A DNA stretch of 64,000 bases, taken from NCBI RefSeq assembly GCF_002999335.1, contig NW_020312038.1, positions 1 through 64,000 on the forward strand, given 5' to 3'. The stretch is from Cyclospora cayetanensis (Eukaryota > Apicomplexa > Conoidasida > Eucoccidiorida > Eimeriidae). Within the stretch, counting starts at the first letter, position 1; each line of letters opens with the position of its first letter. Positions 1-11,491 of the stretch are shown here, piece after piece. The notes beneath the pieces are model-generated. The model was not told where the DNA came from. It saw only the letters and a program-made list of their open reading frames with translations, and ran no database searches. Position numbers and translations under genes: made by a program.

Positions 1-2200
1 TTCCTCGCCGTGATAGGCGGCCATTTGATACTGCAGAACACGGCATGAGGCTGAAGCAGGGGTAGGCTGAATACGGTATTGTAGGCGCAGAGCAGGTGGC
101 CAGCCTGCTGGCAGTTCGTCATGGTTTAGCCATTTGCGATCTCCTCCCTGTATTTGTTTGCTCTTGCTCTTCTTTCAAAAGGATGCTCAGTCATATTCTA
201 TAGTAGGGAGACAGCTGTAGGGTCAGAAAGATGGCCTGCATGCTGGAAACTGCCTTCTCCAAAGGGTCTGCTGAGCCGCCCTTATGGCGACTCTGCCTTA
301 CCTTGTTGAGGCACCGAGTCTACCCCATTTACCATAGGTGAAGTGAGCGTTGCCGAGGATATCAGAAGTTGACTCTATCTGGTTCTTCCATGCGTACTAA
401 CCTGCACAGTGTGCAGCAGTGGTCGCATGTGCGCCATGCTTTAGGTCATTTGTGGCATACACAGGATTACATCAAGGTGGACGGGTTTGAAAAAAGCGTC
501 ACGGAGCATGCTGATAGCACACTTTTTAAATTTCAAGTAAGCCGTAGCCTTGCCACTCTTTGCATTTTGCTGCCCATCCGCATACCTGAGTCCTGCACGC
601 TGCGCTAACAAGTGAACAGGCAACTTATGCTGCTGCGGCCTCTCCTCGGATAACAGATCCACTTCACATGCAGGGTCAAGTAACGTCAGCGATTCTTGAC
701 CATTCATGTGTGCTCCTATGGAAGCACAGTTGACCCGTGATGGCTCCTCAACTTTGGCTGTACACGCTTTAGCCACCTCCGCTGCGCAGCAGCCTGCTGG
801 GTGCTCGGCGATTCCCTGGTGCAACGCCTTTGCTTGCGAAACTGCCTGCATCGGCTGCTTCCATTCCCGTTGTGAGGAACTTTTAAACAAGTTTGATAAT
901 GCGGATTAAATGATGCGATCTCCTATAGTAGAAGGAGGTATGCTGCTTGGCGGGCTTACTGGGGCTGCTATGCGGCGCCGGTGGCCTCGGCTCCTTTCTC
1001 TGGTCAAATTAAATAGTAGGGCCGGCTAGACTGAGGCAGTTCCGGCATACACGAATTCAAACTCCCGATCTGGCATTTCTTTTTCAGCAAAAGGCGCAGG
1101 TGTTCTTTCCATTTGCTCCTAAAGCGATAAGTCTATTATGTGCGAAGGGCTAACTCGTCGGTCGGTTTTTCACCGAGGCGTTGCTCATTTTTGCAGCCAC
1201 CTCACGTGACCCTTCGAATAGGCCTGATCTATCTCGCACATAAAGCAGCTGTTCCAGTTGTTCACACACGTTGTGGCTTTTGCGATCTCAGGTTCCAAAT
1301 TCCTAGGTAGACCGATCGGTTGCTAGGTTCCTTTGCTTGAGCATTTTCAGTTTTTCCAGATCAAGCTGTGGGACCGATCTCGACATAGACCGATAGATCA
1401 GGACTTTTATGAAGGCTTGAACTGCAATGATCCTTGCAGGCAGATGGCGTCTACTACTTAAATAGAGCCACAACTGGACTGCTTCTGTGTCTAATAAACA
1501 TGACGCAGGGAGCACTCAGTTCTGCGCATGTCGAGATTACTAGGCAAGCTGTCTCCAAACGGCAGATAAAACTTTCGAGTATTTGCCCAATTTTACGGCC
1601 ATCATACTTTTGTGGTAGGCTGAACCACTTTGGTGCATCCATAAGCAACTTATAGACTTAAAAGTCATGCTTGTCCACCAAATGGAGAGGTACTGCGTCC
1701 TGGTTACCTTTCAGACCGGCCTCTGCTGCCCCAACAGGCGTTGAGCCACCGTCTCCTGCCAACTTCAGAGGGTTTTCAGATCCAGAGCGTTGCCCAATAC
1801 TTAAGATTATAAAATAACCATATGACCTGATAGATACCTGACAACTGTTGTAAGGAAAGCTGGCACTCCGCTGCATTAACAGCTAGTGCATGATGAGTAT
1901 GCTGCATTGAACCATGCGCTTCTACAACTGTAACGCTCCACCTAAGGTCTCCACAGAGAAAAACTAAGCCACAATCTGAGTAGAAAACTTAGTGCAACTT
2001 GATTGATTTCACTTCCAAAGAGCACATTCCCACTCGCCCACCCCGTGCCCCGCAGGGATTCGGCTTAGATGAAAAGTGACAGCCCGGATGCGCCTTGTTG
2101 TGTCCTCTACGCACTGAAATCATTCACAGCCAGTTGCACTTAGCAACTTTGCTTGCAGATACGCAGAATTCTTTCATCAGCCAGTTAAACACATACTGCA
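1..2200 (-). mobile_element. Decayed Ty3/gypsy-type retroelement, left copy, cut by window edge
   Basis: This stretch is a degenerate relative of the element at 59.3-63.4 kb. Bases about 1-130 resemble about 61320-61440 (shared gcagagcaggtgg-like block followed by related sequence). Bases about 700-770 resemble about 61940-62010 (attcatgtg, then a ttgaccc block, then a tcctcaact block). About 1965 resembles about 63115 (shared taagccacaatct). The order and spacing are kept, so both are copies in the same minus orientation. Only the gag-to-protease side is in the window; reverse transcriptase and integrase would lie to the left of base 1. The right boundary is uncertain and I saw no LTR. Similarity was judged by eye. 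Confidence 0.6.
441..890 (-). pseudogene. Degenerate retropepsin-like (aspartic protease) region
   Basis: An open minus-strand frame of 149 codons has the layout of a retroelement aspartic protease. A segment NGQESLTLLDPACEVDLLSE matches the family pattern of a leading strand followed by the active-site LLDTGA(T/S) and a hydrophobic/Ser stretch. About 35 residues later comes a flap-like LRYADGQQ. Near the end, LDVILCMPQM corresponds to the usual DVILGMPWL. The catalytic triad is damaged: D-P-A stands where D-T-G/S-A is expected, and the C-terminal Gly is Cys. The frame is therefore most likely a relic rather than a working enzyme. The assignment rests on pattern matching, supported by the homologous stretch at 61.8-62.0 kb that sits upstream of recognisable reverse transcriptase and integrase remains. 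Confidence 0.5.
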
Positions 2201-3480
2201 ACCATGGCCAAACTAAACAGATGTTTTCTCGAGCATACATGATTTAATATGAACAGTGTAGTAGGAAGTACCTAAGTCAAGCATAGGCTACTACGCAGTT
2301 CACTATGAGTACTGTACTCGTATTAACTGGAGTATGCCTTGGTCCGCTGCAGTGTGACTGCCTGGATTGCTCGCAAAGCGCAGCGAATTGCACTCCTGTT
2401 ATATCCTCCCCTCATGCCACAACTTACCAGATTGAGGGAAATGAGAGAGAGATACTTTAAAATCGTGCAGTTTTGATCTGCCTTTGAAGGAATATCAGGT
2501 CTAGGAAGTTTTTCCGAGATCGTACGATGCGTCTTAGAGAGTGGTCTGCACTTAGGAATAAGAGTCCTACTTTAGCAGTCCTCGTCTTTCGCTTGTGCGT
2601 ATAATTGTTAAAACATGCAGACCCACAAAGATGATATTTTGTCTAGGCAGTTCTGAGCCCGCATGTGGTCAAAGAAGTTAACTAGTTCTACTGCACGTGC
2701 TACCTCACAGTTGTAGATATCGCAGTTGAAGAGGAATACGGGATGGCATTCCTAGGAAGAAGTGGCAATGCATTTCATAAAAACACTTCGTGGCGAAAAC
2801 ATGTGGCCTTCTCTTCTCGGCCTACCGTGGCACTTCGTGCAGCTACAAAGCACTTTGCTATGGAGCACAGAGTGCCGGAGTGTTTGCTTGTCTACAGTAG
2901 CCAAATAAGGACTAAACGGAAGCTTCATCATCGAAAGTACCCGTGAGAGCTCTGGTGTAGGGCCGTCGGTTGTAGGCGGATCTCTGGAGTTCCCTGAGCG
3001 ATAATGCTGGCGGCAGCAATAAAAAAGTCGTCGTTGTGTCTCATCCCTTGAGGACCTGCTCCCGCTGTATCTGCTTCCAAGCACACACACACACACACCA
3101 AAAACTTTTCCTGCATGTAATAATTGTTTTTGTAGCTCGTGCTTCTAAAATACGCGTAAACCATCCCACATCCACGGGCACGCGTGTGTCTCCCGTTTAG
3201 AGGTACACCCCACGATTTCCCTTTCCACGACGCCCTTGCGCGTTCGTTGCCACCCGCGCTTGGCCACTACAGTACAGTGCTCAAATTGCTAGCTAAAGCA
3301 CCACATCAGCACAGACACTGCACACCACTGCTACACTCGCCACACTTCCGCCTGACACTGGTGCGTATTCTGAGCACCAGATTTCAGACAAAATCTAACG
3401 CGAACCGCACGGCACAACAAGTCCGTCAAGAGCAGGGCAAGCGCGGGGGTGGAGCACATCGCAGTAGCCAAGAAGCAAAC
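2200..3480. other. Gene-free repeat-poor stretch
   Basis: I see no supported gene. Short open frames (for example 2743-2946 plus, 2752-3096 minus) lack start context, recognisable domains and continuity with neighbours. A short (CA) run lies at about 3081-3098. The right part is probably the 3' flank of the uL1 gene, whose stop codon is at 3481-3483 on the minus strand. Confidence 0.4.
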
Positions 3481-5848
3481 TCATGAAAGCAGTCCGATGC
3501 ACAAGCAAGGAGAAGCAACAGTAAACGTCTGACCTGCTCTGTTGGGGTCTGCCTCCAAAGAAAGTCGCCGTCTTCGCCGAGCAAGAAACGCTCGAGGAGG
3601 CCATTCGAAGGACTGGGAGCTCCGGGAAGTGGCGTCAGCTCCTCCGCTGCGACTTCTCGGTTGTGCCTTGAGGACCTATGAAGCAACACTCGAAGGGGCA
3701 GCATCAGCAGGATACAAGCAATGGGGGCTAAGCATATGCCGAGGCGTGAACAGGTGCCTCGTAGTGTTTGGTGCATGAACCGCAAGAAATAAATATCCTC
3801 GCACGCCATTCCTCACACCACTGCGAGGCGTGATCAGGTGCCTCGTAGTGTTTGGTGCATGAACCGCAAGAAATAAATATCCTCGCACGCCATTCCTCAC
3901 ACCACTGCGAGGCGTGAACAGGTGCCTCGCTGCCTTGCTCAAAGGCGCATTTTTTTTAAACGGCTCGTCTGAGGAGAACCTCAAGAGTCAGATTTCTCTG
4001 CCTAAAGGAAGTGCACGACCCCTAGAGACCTTAGCAGTTTTACCTCAGCAACAAGGCTCTTGCAGTTCTCCAGCAACTGTTCCCTCGAGAAGTCTACCCG
4101 TCCCAAAGGCGCCTTGATCTCCCCTTCGCCCTCCGCGCGAAATTCCACAGACTGCCCACTCTTTATTGCCTTTACAGCCTCCCCCAACGCTGCCACGACT
4201 GTTCCTGCAAGCCGGACGCAACAAAGACGCGTCGCAGGCAGGCAGGCTGCACAGAAGCGGAGCTTCACCGAAAAAAGCACCTCATCTCCTCTGTGCACGC
4301 ACGCCTTTCCGCAGCCAGTCAGCAGCAGAAAGAGAGGCACTCCGCCCTACCCACCTGACTTGGGAGACGGCATCAGCTTCTTAGGGCCCAGGATCCGAGC
4401 CACTTTCAACAGCTTGGGCATTACGCTGGGGGATGCAACGGCCTTGTCAAAGCCTACCCACCTGCGAGAAGACGCACCCACCCCACGCGCATAGGCACCC
4501 TGTCTCCCAGCAGAGAGGTCCCACCCCCACAAAGAGCGCCGCATGCAGACGCAGCGCACTGCCGCTTCTCGCCAGACTGGAAAATGACGCCCGTCGATGC
4601 CCAATCGCATCCGCCGCTCTCCACGCTGCAGAAGTCTCACCCCCACCCCCCTCCGCGAACGCGCCACTCCGAAGCCCTCGCTGCTTTCTGCAAAGGATGC
4701 ACTCGTCCACCACGCACAGTTCAGCAGCAGCAGAAAGTTCGCCAATCCAAAACCCCGTCCACGCAGGACCCTCGCTCACCCCTTTGCCACTCTTTGTATC
4801 AATGCGTCGCCTCCTGCAAAGTCTGCGCCAAGAGCCAGCAGCGTTGCGGCCTGAGAGCCAGCAAAGCGCACAAAAAATGCGCAAGGAAGCAACGAAACAC
4901 GCTAGACACTTGCGTGGTGAGCATCCACACACAAGTGCCGCGCAGCCTGTGTGTCAGATGAAGCAGTCGTTAGCCCCCCTTCCCGATTCCCACAGCCCAG
5001 AGGACACGCTTCCTGCTGTAGAAAAGCTTCAGCTCCCATCAAGACGCCAATAGGCGTCTCGAAACGCCGCTGGACGGACAGCGTGCTGCCCCGAGAAACA
5101 CACCAGAATTCCACCTCAACAAGTCACAGCGCGCGGGAAGGCGTAGCCTTCCCAACACCGCATGGACGTGAGGCTCGAGCTTAATTTAAGAACCTGAAAT
5201 TTCGTGCATTCCTCGAGATACCTCTTCATCGGGACAAAAGACGGCGAGCTTTGCTGCGCTCCCAACGCCATGAGGAAGTGTACAGACACCCCGCACGCTT
5301 TCCCTGCGCAAGTCTGCTCGGACATGCAATACCAGATACACCAGAGGATCTGAAACCGTCGTGTGCTCTGGCAGCGACTGTGCTGCTGCTGCGTCTACGG
5401 CTTCTGATGCCTCTGCTGCAGCCTCCGCAGCTGCTTCACAGGTATCGTCGTGCGGTGGGTGTGGCTGCTGCTGTTGCCGCTGGCCTCTTTCTGGGGCAGA
5501 CGCTTTACCCTCCACTGCCTGAAGCGGCTGCAGCGGCAAGAACGCCTGTAGCACCTGCACTGCCTGGAAGGGGGACAGGTGTAACAGCGTTTGCTGCTGC
5601 TGATCTGTGGCTTCGGAGGGAAGAGCCGCATCCAGTGAGGGCACCACAGCATCCACAGCGTAAACGGGCAATGGAGGAGCGACTTTGCAAGGCTTCTTGC
5701 TGCGGCCGTGGAAGGGAATATACTTCAAACCCCTTTCTTGGTGTCGCATCATCGGCAGAGGCGGCTGCTGTGCCGAAGCTGCTCCTGCTGCAGAAAGCGG
5801 AAGCCGAAGGCGGGAGGCCGCCGCTGCCCTCCAAGTCAGCAGCATCAT
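3481..5848 (-). CDS. Organellar (probably mitochondrial) ribosomal protein uL1, five exons
   Basis: Large-subunit ribosomal protein uL1, which binds 23S-type rRNA at the L1 stalk. The model is complement of 5222-5848, 4780-4850, 4355-4461, 4044-4204 and 3481-3675. It totals 1161 nt (386 aa), stays in frame throughout and has GT...AG at every intron. Exon 1 starts with a basic, acid-free leader ([20 protein letters not shown]) typical of mitochondrial import. It later contains [20 protein letters not shown], the family's RG(T/C).LPHG motif. Exon 2 gives [19 protein letters not shown] (family GADYVGGEELI). Exon 3 gives [20 protein letters not shown] and the hallmark [15 protein letters not shown]. 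Exon 4 gives [20 protein letters not shown]. Low-complexity Gln/Ala inserts enlarge exon 1 compared with the bacterial protein (about 230 aa). The last exon lacks the usual Ser-Thr-Thr-Met-Gly strand, so it is the least certain. Apicoplast targeting cannot be excluded, but no signal peptide is seen. Confidence 0.85.
3741..3931. repeat. 84-bp tandem duplication, 2.3 copies
   Basis: A unit beginning gaggcgtga(a/t)caggtgcc starts at 3741, 3825 and 3909, an exact 84-bp period. The two full copies are near identical and the third is cut after about 22 bp. The repeat lies inside the last intron (3676-4043) of the uL1 gene. The unit is a multiple of three, so on the minus strand it keeps an open frame, but that frame is not joined to conserved uL1 sequence. 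Confidence 0.9.
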
Positions 5849-8800
5849 TTTGAAGCGCTCCGACGTGTCTGAGAAGAGCTTTTTAATGAAGGAGCTACGG
5901 TTAACTTAAGATCGAATATCGAGAGCTGAGCATGTTCAACATCGGACTGTGGGTTAGCACACCCACCCCGGCTGGCCCAGCCAATTCGCAGTTCTCTCTA
6001 CAAGAAGCAGTATGAATCGGCACGGCTGACTTCCCTGCATCCGCAACTATACTCTCCAGACGGACTCATCAGTGTGCGATGATCGCACTCTACTGTTTCG
6101 GGGCGGTCTTGAGAGCACCCTCTGCAGCGCTCCACTGCCTACACCGGAATTCGCTCCTCAAACATGTGCAAAGGTCTGACAAAGCGTATACAACTTCGAC
6201 TAAGAAGTGCCAGAGAAGGGCAGGGGGGTACCCCCTGAGCCGACACTGGAGGGGGCCCCCGATGGTACGCAGCCCTAGAGTCCGTGCTGCAAGCCACACG
6301 GTTTCCAAGAACGAAACAATAAAACAGAGTATGAGGCAATAAATAGGGCATAGGCTACAAGCTTATGAAAGCAAAGCGGTGAAATAGTGGCTGAGGAACT
6401 CGGTAGCGTGCTTGCTCCTGGACGCCCTCCTAGTGCTTTCAGCCCACGAGTATGAGCCCGCCTCCAAGTTACATTCCCATTTGGCTTTGTCTAACGCATA
6501 TAGATGCAGTGTACGGTCAGCTGCTTCCACGAAGAGCCTCTGCTGTACAGGCAACACTCTATTGCCCCTCATTCGACCAAGCGGTCTTCACCCCTGTGTC
6601 TGGGCTGCGACTTGGCTGCACCCTTCAGTAGGTCTTATGGCTCTCAGGGTTAGTATACGGGTGTGACTACCCAGCACGTTCGTTGTTCCTAAGGCATCCT
6701 AATGAACGTTCATAACAGCCATTCCGTAACACAGGCTGCCTACACCGAAGCACTATGCGGTCGCTTCATCCCCCGGAGTCCAATTTCCCGTCTTGGGCTT
6801 AAGACGCTGTTAACTCAAGTGACTTGATTAACGGGCTTGTTAGTACATGCGCCGGGGCCGTCGCGCAGACGGCACACACTTCTCTTGTTCCTTGCATTTG
6901 CTTAAGGGGGGATAAGGAAGCCGTGCGAAGTCACACGTGGAGTATATAGCCCCCTCTTGTCATGTCCTGTACGCACTGCACGCTTATGTCATCGCTTTCC
7001 GGGCAGCTTTCAGGCAGGGGAAGGTGAGCTAGCGTGGGTTTCTCAAAGCTTTCGAATAGCTCCGCGTGAGACAAACAGCACATAAAAGCGCCTTGGCGCA
7101 GGGTTGCTGTGACACCAGCTACAACATTCCCATGCAACTCTAATAGCGCAGCAAGCACTGCCAAACTTGCCCCCAAGTTTCGGATCCAGGAGCCTCGTAG
7201 CCCACTCTATACATGATTACGAATGCAGAGGTCACTAAGGTCCGTGGAAGAAAGTACACTGGATGCGGCCTTGGGCAGTGCGCACAGTACAGTAATTTGC
7301 CTTTGCGAGTGGTGTACAACTTTGGATAATGCCTTAGTCTGCCATTTCACAGCTCGATGGCCTTGACCTGGGGCTATAAGAATCTTATTGAAGGGGCGGC
7401 ACAGCTGCTGGGGTGTACAGGTCGGACAAGCCGGGATGCTGCATCAAGGAAAGAACCTTCTCTGCGGTTTCTGCATCTAAACCGTGCACAAAAAGCACAA
7501 CGGAACTGCGGATAGTTTCGCGTCACTCAAGCAGGAGAGAACTAATGCCCATTGAGTCGACGGTGTACAAACAGTTGTGGAAGGGCGGGCAAAAATAAAA
7601 CGACGAACAGCGAGGGAACTCCCTTACCGATGTCCCCACCAACTGGGATAATTCGAGAACAATTCACCAAAGAACTGCCTTGCGCTTCTCCGCAGGCGAT
7701 TACTGCGCTCTGCAAAGCCGCAGTCGGGGAGCACGACAACGCGCAGGAAATCTCCATTCCTGAAGCACAGTTTCACAAATGCAGGACAGTAAGCCTCATT
7801 CGCGCTGTAGGCATTACACACACCAGAGTAAGACAAAGTTGGGAGCGAACACATGTGGCAAGACGCACCATCGACCGAACGAATTAAGGCATTTGTTCCC
7901 TGCAATTGGAGCAAAGTGCCCAAGAGCGAAACCTGTTTTCCATGAAATGCAGCCAAATCGGATCCCCGTACAAGCCTACAGAATGAAAAAAACGCAACTA
8001 GACCACAAAAGGCAACATATACTCACGGTACAAGGTACACGGCAATATTTGCAACATGGTGATCTCTTGGTTCTGGAAGCACCGTCACGAGAGCACATTA
8101 AAAATGCGATACATCCTAAGCGTATGTTCCGCTTTGACGTGGCTAGGGTGTATACGCACCGTCCAGCAACCGGCAAAGAGGAAGAAGGCACTCCAGGTAG
8201 AGGCAGGCCCCCGGCTTCCGAAGGGTAATACGAACCCATCCTTGGCCACTATTAAGGGCAATAGGCCGTTTTGCCTACAAGGCTAGGTAACGCCGTGGCC
8301 CTTCACTTGTGCAAAGGACGGATAATTTACAGGCAAAGTGCGAGGAACTTACATGAAGGGGGCACCTCTAGCTACCCTAGGAGTCGAAGACACCCCACGG
8401 AGTGCTTGTCTGACTCAGCAACCCCTGAGAAATAAAAGTAGCAAATGAGATATTTTACCTCTGGAGCCCAATATTCAGCAGGATTTTCATGAAAAATTAT
8501 AACAAAGCCAGAACAAAGCCGCGCTCTTCAACTGGAGTTGAACGGCCGTTCCACCATCTCTGGAGGCCGTTCAAGACCCAGGTGTGGGCAAAGCCCTTCC
8601 AGAAGACACTGACAGAAACGCGCATGTCCTTCAGTTATCATCATGCAGTGGAGAACCTATCAAAAAGCGCCAATGACTGCACCAGTTGGATTGTGGGCAG
8701 CTTAGGGCTTTTTGCTTCCAGACGGCAGCGAATGTGCACTACGGCTTCTCATGAACAGAAGACACAGAAAAGCGATTCCAGATCTGTGCTTTCTGTCTAT

Positions 8801-9310
8801 GGCAGCATTTTTATATTTTTTACATTTTCGGATTTATCAGACGGCCCGTGGACCCGTTTTTCTGTAGTGGCCATGGCCCCCATTGGTGGGGAAGGTCTGT
8901 CAATGCATTTTGTATCTCCCGGCATTGCGTGTGTTTTGTCTTGTATTCCTCTCTATTCCTCATCGTGAATTCTGTGTTTCAGCCCTAAGTGGCCCGCTGC
9001 GAGCTCTTCGCTTCCCATGTTCACCGAAGTCCTCCAAGGGCTGTACTTCAGCCTGGGAGTTAAGAGCCATCGAGTCGCCACCTAACGTGGCTTGGTGGTA
9101 TCTCCACGCGATGCAGCAGCATGCAGTGTACCTGCAGCATGCGAAGCCAACTGGAGAAAGAGGGAGCACTTTTGAAGCCCTTTAACCCCTGCCTTAGCAG
9201 CCCTTGTGCGGCCAGTGGGCCACATATGTATACTTGGCCTCAGCTTAGCTTTCCAAGGGCGCTGCCATAAGTAACACGGAATATTTGATGTTTTAAGGGA
9301 TCCAATTAAA
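5849..9310. other. Long stretch with no supported gene
   Basis: About 3.4 kb of repeat-poor DNA between the uL1 start and the next plus-strand gene. Open frames are short and none carries a domain I recognise. The best candidates for exons are minus-strand frames at 7624-7956 and 6931-7176, which have somewhat protein-like sequence and a GTGAGT at their 5' side near 8030. I could not assemble them into a phase-consistent gene. No tRNA or other RNA gene was recognised. Confidence 0.35.
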
Positions 9311-10909
9311 ATGAGCTTTGACGTAGCTACCAGTGTTTCCGGGGCTAAGGGCCTGCCTGTAGGAGGAGTTAGGGCAAGGCATCTTCCCCGCCGCAAAGGG
9401 TTACACGTGCATCATGCAAGTGTGCTCGCTACTGCTGCTGCCACTGCCGCAAGCTCTGCCTCTTCTCCTCCCAGTTCGGATTCAGAATGGACAGATATAT
9501 CCTCAAGTGCTGGTGACGTCTGCCGAAGGGGCAAGAGCGCTCCGAGCAGGAGGCAGCACCGTCGAACCACGCGTGAAGGCAGCAAGCACAAATCGTGTGT
9601 CTGCAACTCTCTGCCGCCTCTCAGAAAGACTGTCGACATCAAAACTGGCATTTCCCCAGTGACACCCCAGGCAGACGGGGGGGCAGAGTGTCCTCTGCCT
9701 ATGCCCCATGACGATTATGGCACACATTCTCGGGAGAAGCAGCCTACCAGAGCAGCAGCAGCGGCAGCGGCAAGAGCAGGCAAAACGAGCGAAATAGATG
9801 GGGAGTCGCTCTGGGGGGATCTTGAGGTGGAGAGTTGGGGCTTTGAGTTGGACTCGTTGCTGTCTGATCTTGCGACCGACAGCGACATGGCGTTTGGTGC
9901 TGCTTTTGGAGTTGAATTGGAAGATTCCGAGCTATTTGGTAATTGCTGTTGAATGGGGAGCGAGGGGGAGGGAGGGGATGGCGGGTAACGGAAGGCGTGT
10001 TGTCTTTTGTGTGTTGCGTTTGTTGGGCGGAAGGATGCTTGTTAAGGATACGATTCTTGTGTCAACAGTATTTTTGGTGTCTTGGTGTTGCCTTGGCTCG
10101 ACAGGGGTGCTTCTGCTGAGGTGTATAACGAGGGCTGGGGGTTGCAAGGTGCTCTTATTTCCTGCGTTGCGGCTAGAAGGGAGGGTGTGTGTTTCTTTGT
10201 ATCGACGGCAGCCAGCGTCACAACTCCTGGCAAGCCATTTTCTTCCTATTGGCAGTGGTGCTGGTGTTTTTTGTCTGCGTGCCGACGTTCGCAGGCACGG
10301 AGGAGGGTACTCTGGCAGCCCTTGTGACGGAGATGGTGAAAACGATGAACGTGAAAGACTGGACCGCCTATTTCGCTCTGCGGGTGAATGCTGAGAAGGA
10401 GTTAGATTTGACAAATACAGCGAGCTAAGGAGAGGACCCTTAGGGAGGGGGGGAGTGAAGGAAGGGTATAGGGGCGTGCCTGGCATGCATTTAGAGGGAA
10501 ACACGTTCGCATGCATTTAGAGGGAAACACGTTCGCATGCATTTAGAGGGATACACGTTCGCATGCATTTTCCGTGAGCCGTAGAGGGTGGCGTTTCCTC
10601 CTGCATTCGCGTAAAAAAGGGTTGTTTTTGCCTTCCTGCGTTCTGTAGGCAGAGGCGCTGGTGCTCTTTGCAGAGCACAACGACGCATGGGCTTCTGCTG
10701 GTATTGCCCAACAGATGTTTCGTCAAGATAGCAACAGCAGCAGCAGCAGCACCACTAGTGGGAGCAGCAGCAGTACCACTACCAGCAGGAGCAGCAGCTT
10801 GTCTTCTAGGTTGGCTGACATTCGGTCGCTCTGTGCGCTGCAGCTTTCTGCTGAGAAGGCAGCCACAGGGTCAGTTGCCCTCCCCTTTTTTTGTCGAACA
10901 ACCCTTTAG
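9311..10909 (+). CDS. Unrecognised protein, three exons
   Basis: Model: 9311-9938, 10295-10383 and 10649-10909, phase-consistent with GT...AG introns. Exon 1 encodes an acidic/Ser-rich, poorly ordered region with an eight-Ala run and a Leu/Trp-rich acidic end (SLWGDLEVESWGFELDSLLS). Joining exon 2 to exon 3 gives a compact, apparently folded part: LAALVTEMVKTMNVKDWTAY then EALVLFAEHNDAWASAGIAQ. A Ser/Thr homopolymer insert and a helical tail follow. The splice from ...LFG to TEEGT restores frame exactly, which supports the model. The 3' end is less sure: a GTCAGT at about 10876 could be a donor to a further exon before 11.4 kb. I do not recognise the family. The gene is the last plus-strand gene before the repeat-rich segment. 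Confidence 0.55.
10483..10570. repeat. 26-bp minisatellite, three copies plus a partial
   Basis: The unit gcatgcatttagagggaaac + acgttc repeats at 10483, 10509 and 10535 with one substitution in the third copy, then a 10-bp partial from 10561. It lies in the second intron of the 9311-10909 gene. Confidence 0.9.
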
Positions 10910-11491
10910 TGGTTTGGTGGTGGTGGTGTTGTCTTCTGTGTGCTGCTCACACTCGTACAGCTGTGTCGCTTGGATTAGCCGCTCTCGATGTGTGCCCCTT
11001 GTCTCAGTGTGTCTGAGCGACCTTAAACCTGCCCAGATGCTCCCTCTTTGACACTCAGTCGTACAAACGCGTGCAGCCTGCTCACAGCTGCCTGTCTGCC
11101 CCTGTATTGCGTTGAACTACTTTGGTGTGCTTCACGGGAGTACGTGTGTCTTGTGCGCATTGCCTTTTCCGCGCAGCTCCCGCTCGACTCTCAGCCGTCC
11201 CCTTGGACCGCAGTCGTCTCCCAGGCAGCAGCAAGCCACCAATGTGCCGCTGTTGTAGTTATAGCGCGTTGGCTGTAGCAGTGGCATCAGTGCGGTGCCC
11301 GCTATTGCAGCTTCTCTACAACTGTAACTGAAGCACTTCCGTTTGGCGCAGCGGTAGCTGCTGTACATTAATCGACTCATCCTAACTCGATTTTTGCCTA
11401 TTTTTCACACCGCCTGCAGTTGTCGAAGTAGTGTAGCAGCAACCGAGACTGCTCTGGGTACCACTCGTTTGCCAGTTCACTTGCGCAGCAG
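10910..11491. other. Intergenic stretch at the edge of the repeat-rich segment
   Basis: It separates the convergent plus-strand gene ending near 10909 and the minus-strand Gln-rich gene ending at 11492. Open frames here (about 11048-11331) have no recognisable product. They could include a missed last exon of the upstream gene or 3' UTRs of either gene. Confidence 0.35.

Noticed and set aside
3741..3931. CRISPR-like array
   Set aside because: The unit is contiguous at 84 bp with no unique spacers; it is a simple tandem duplication in an intron.
6931..7956. Possible small OB-fold (RPA14-like) protein on the minus strand
   Set aside because: A faint pattern (HGKQVSLLGTLLQLQG, then NGDFLRVVVLPDCG) was noticed, but no splice set joins the pieces in phase and no diagnostic motif is present.
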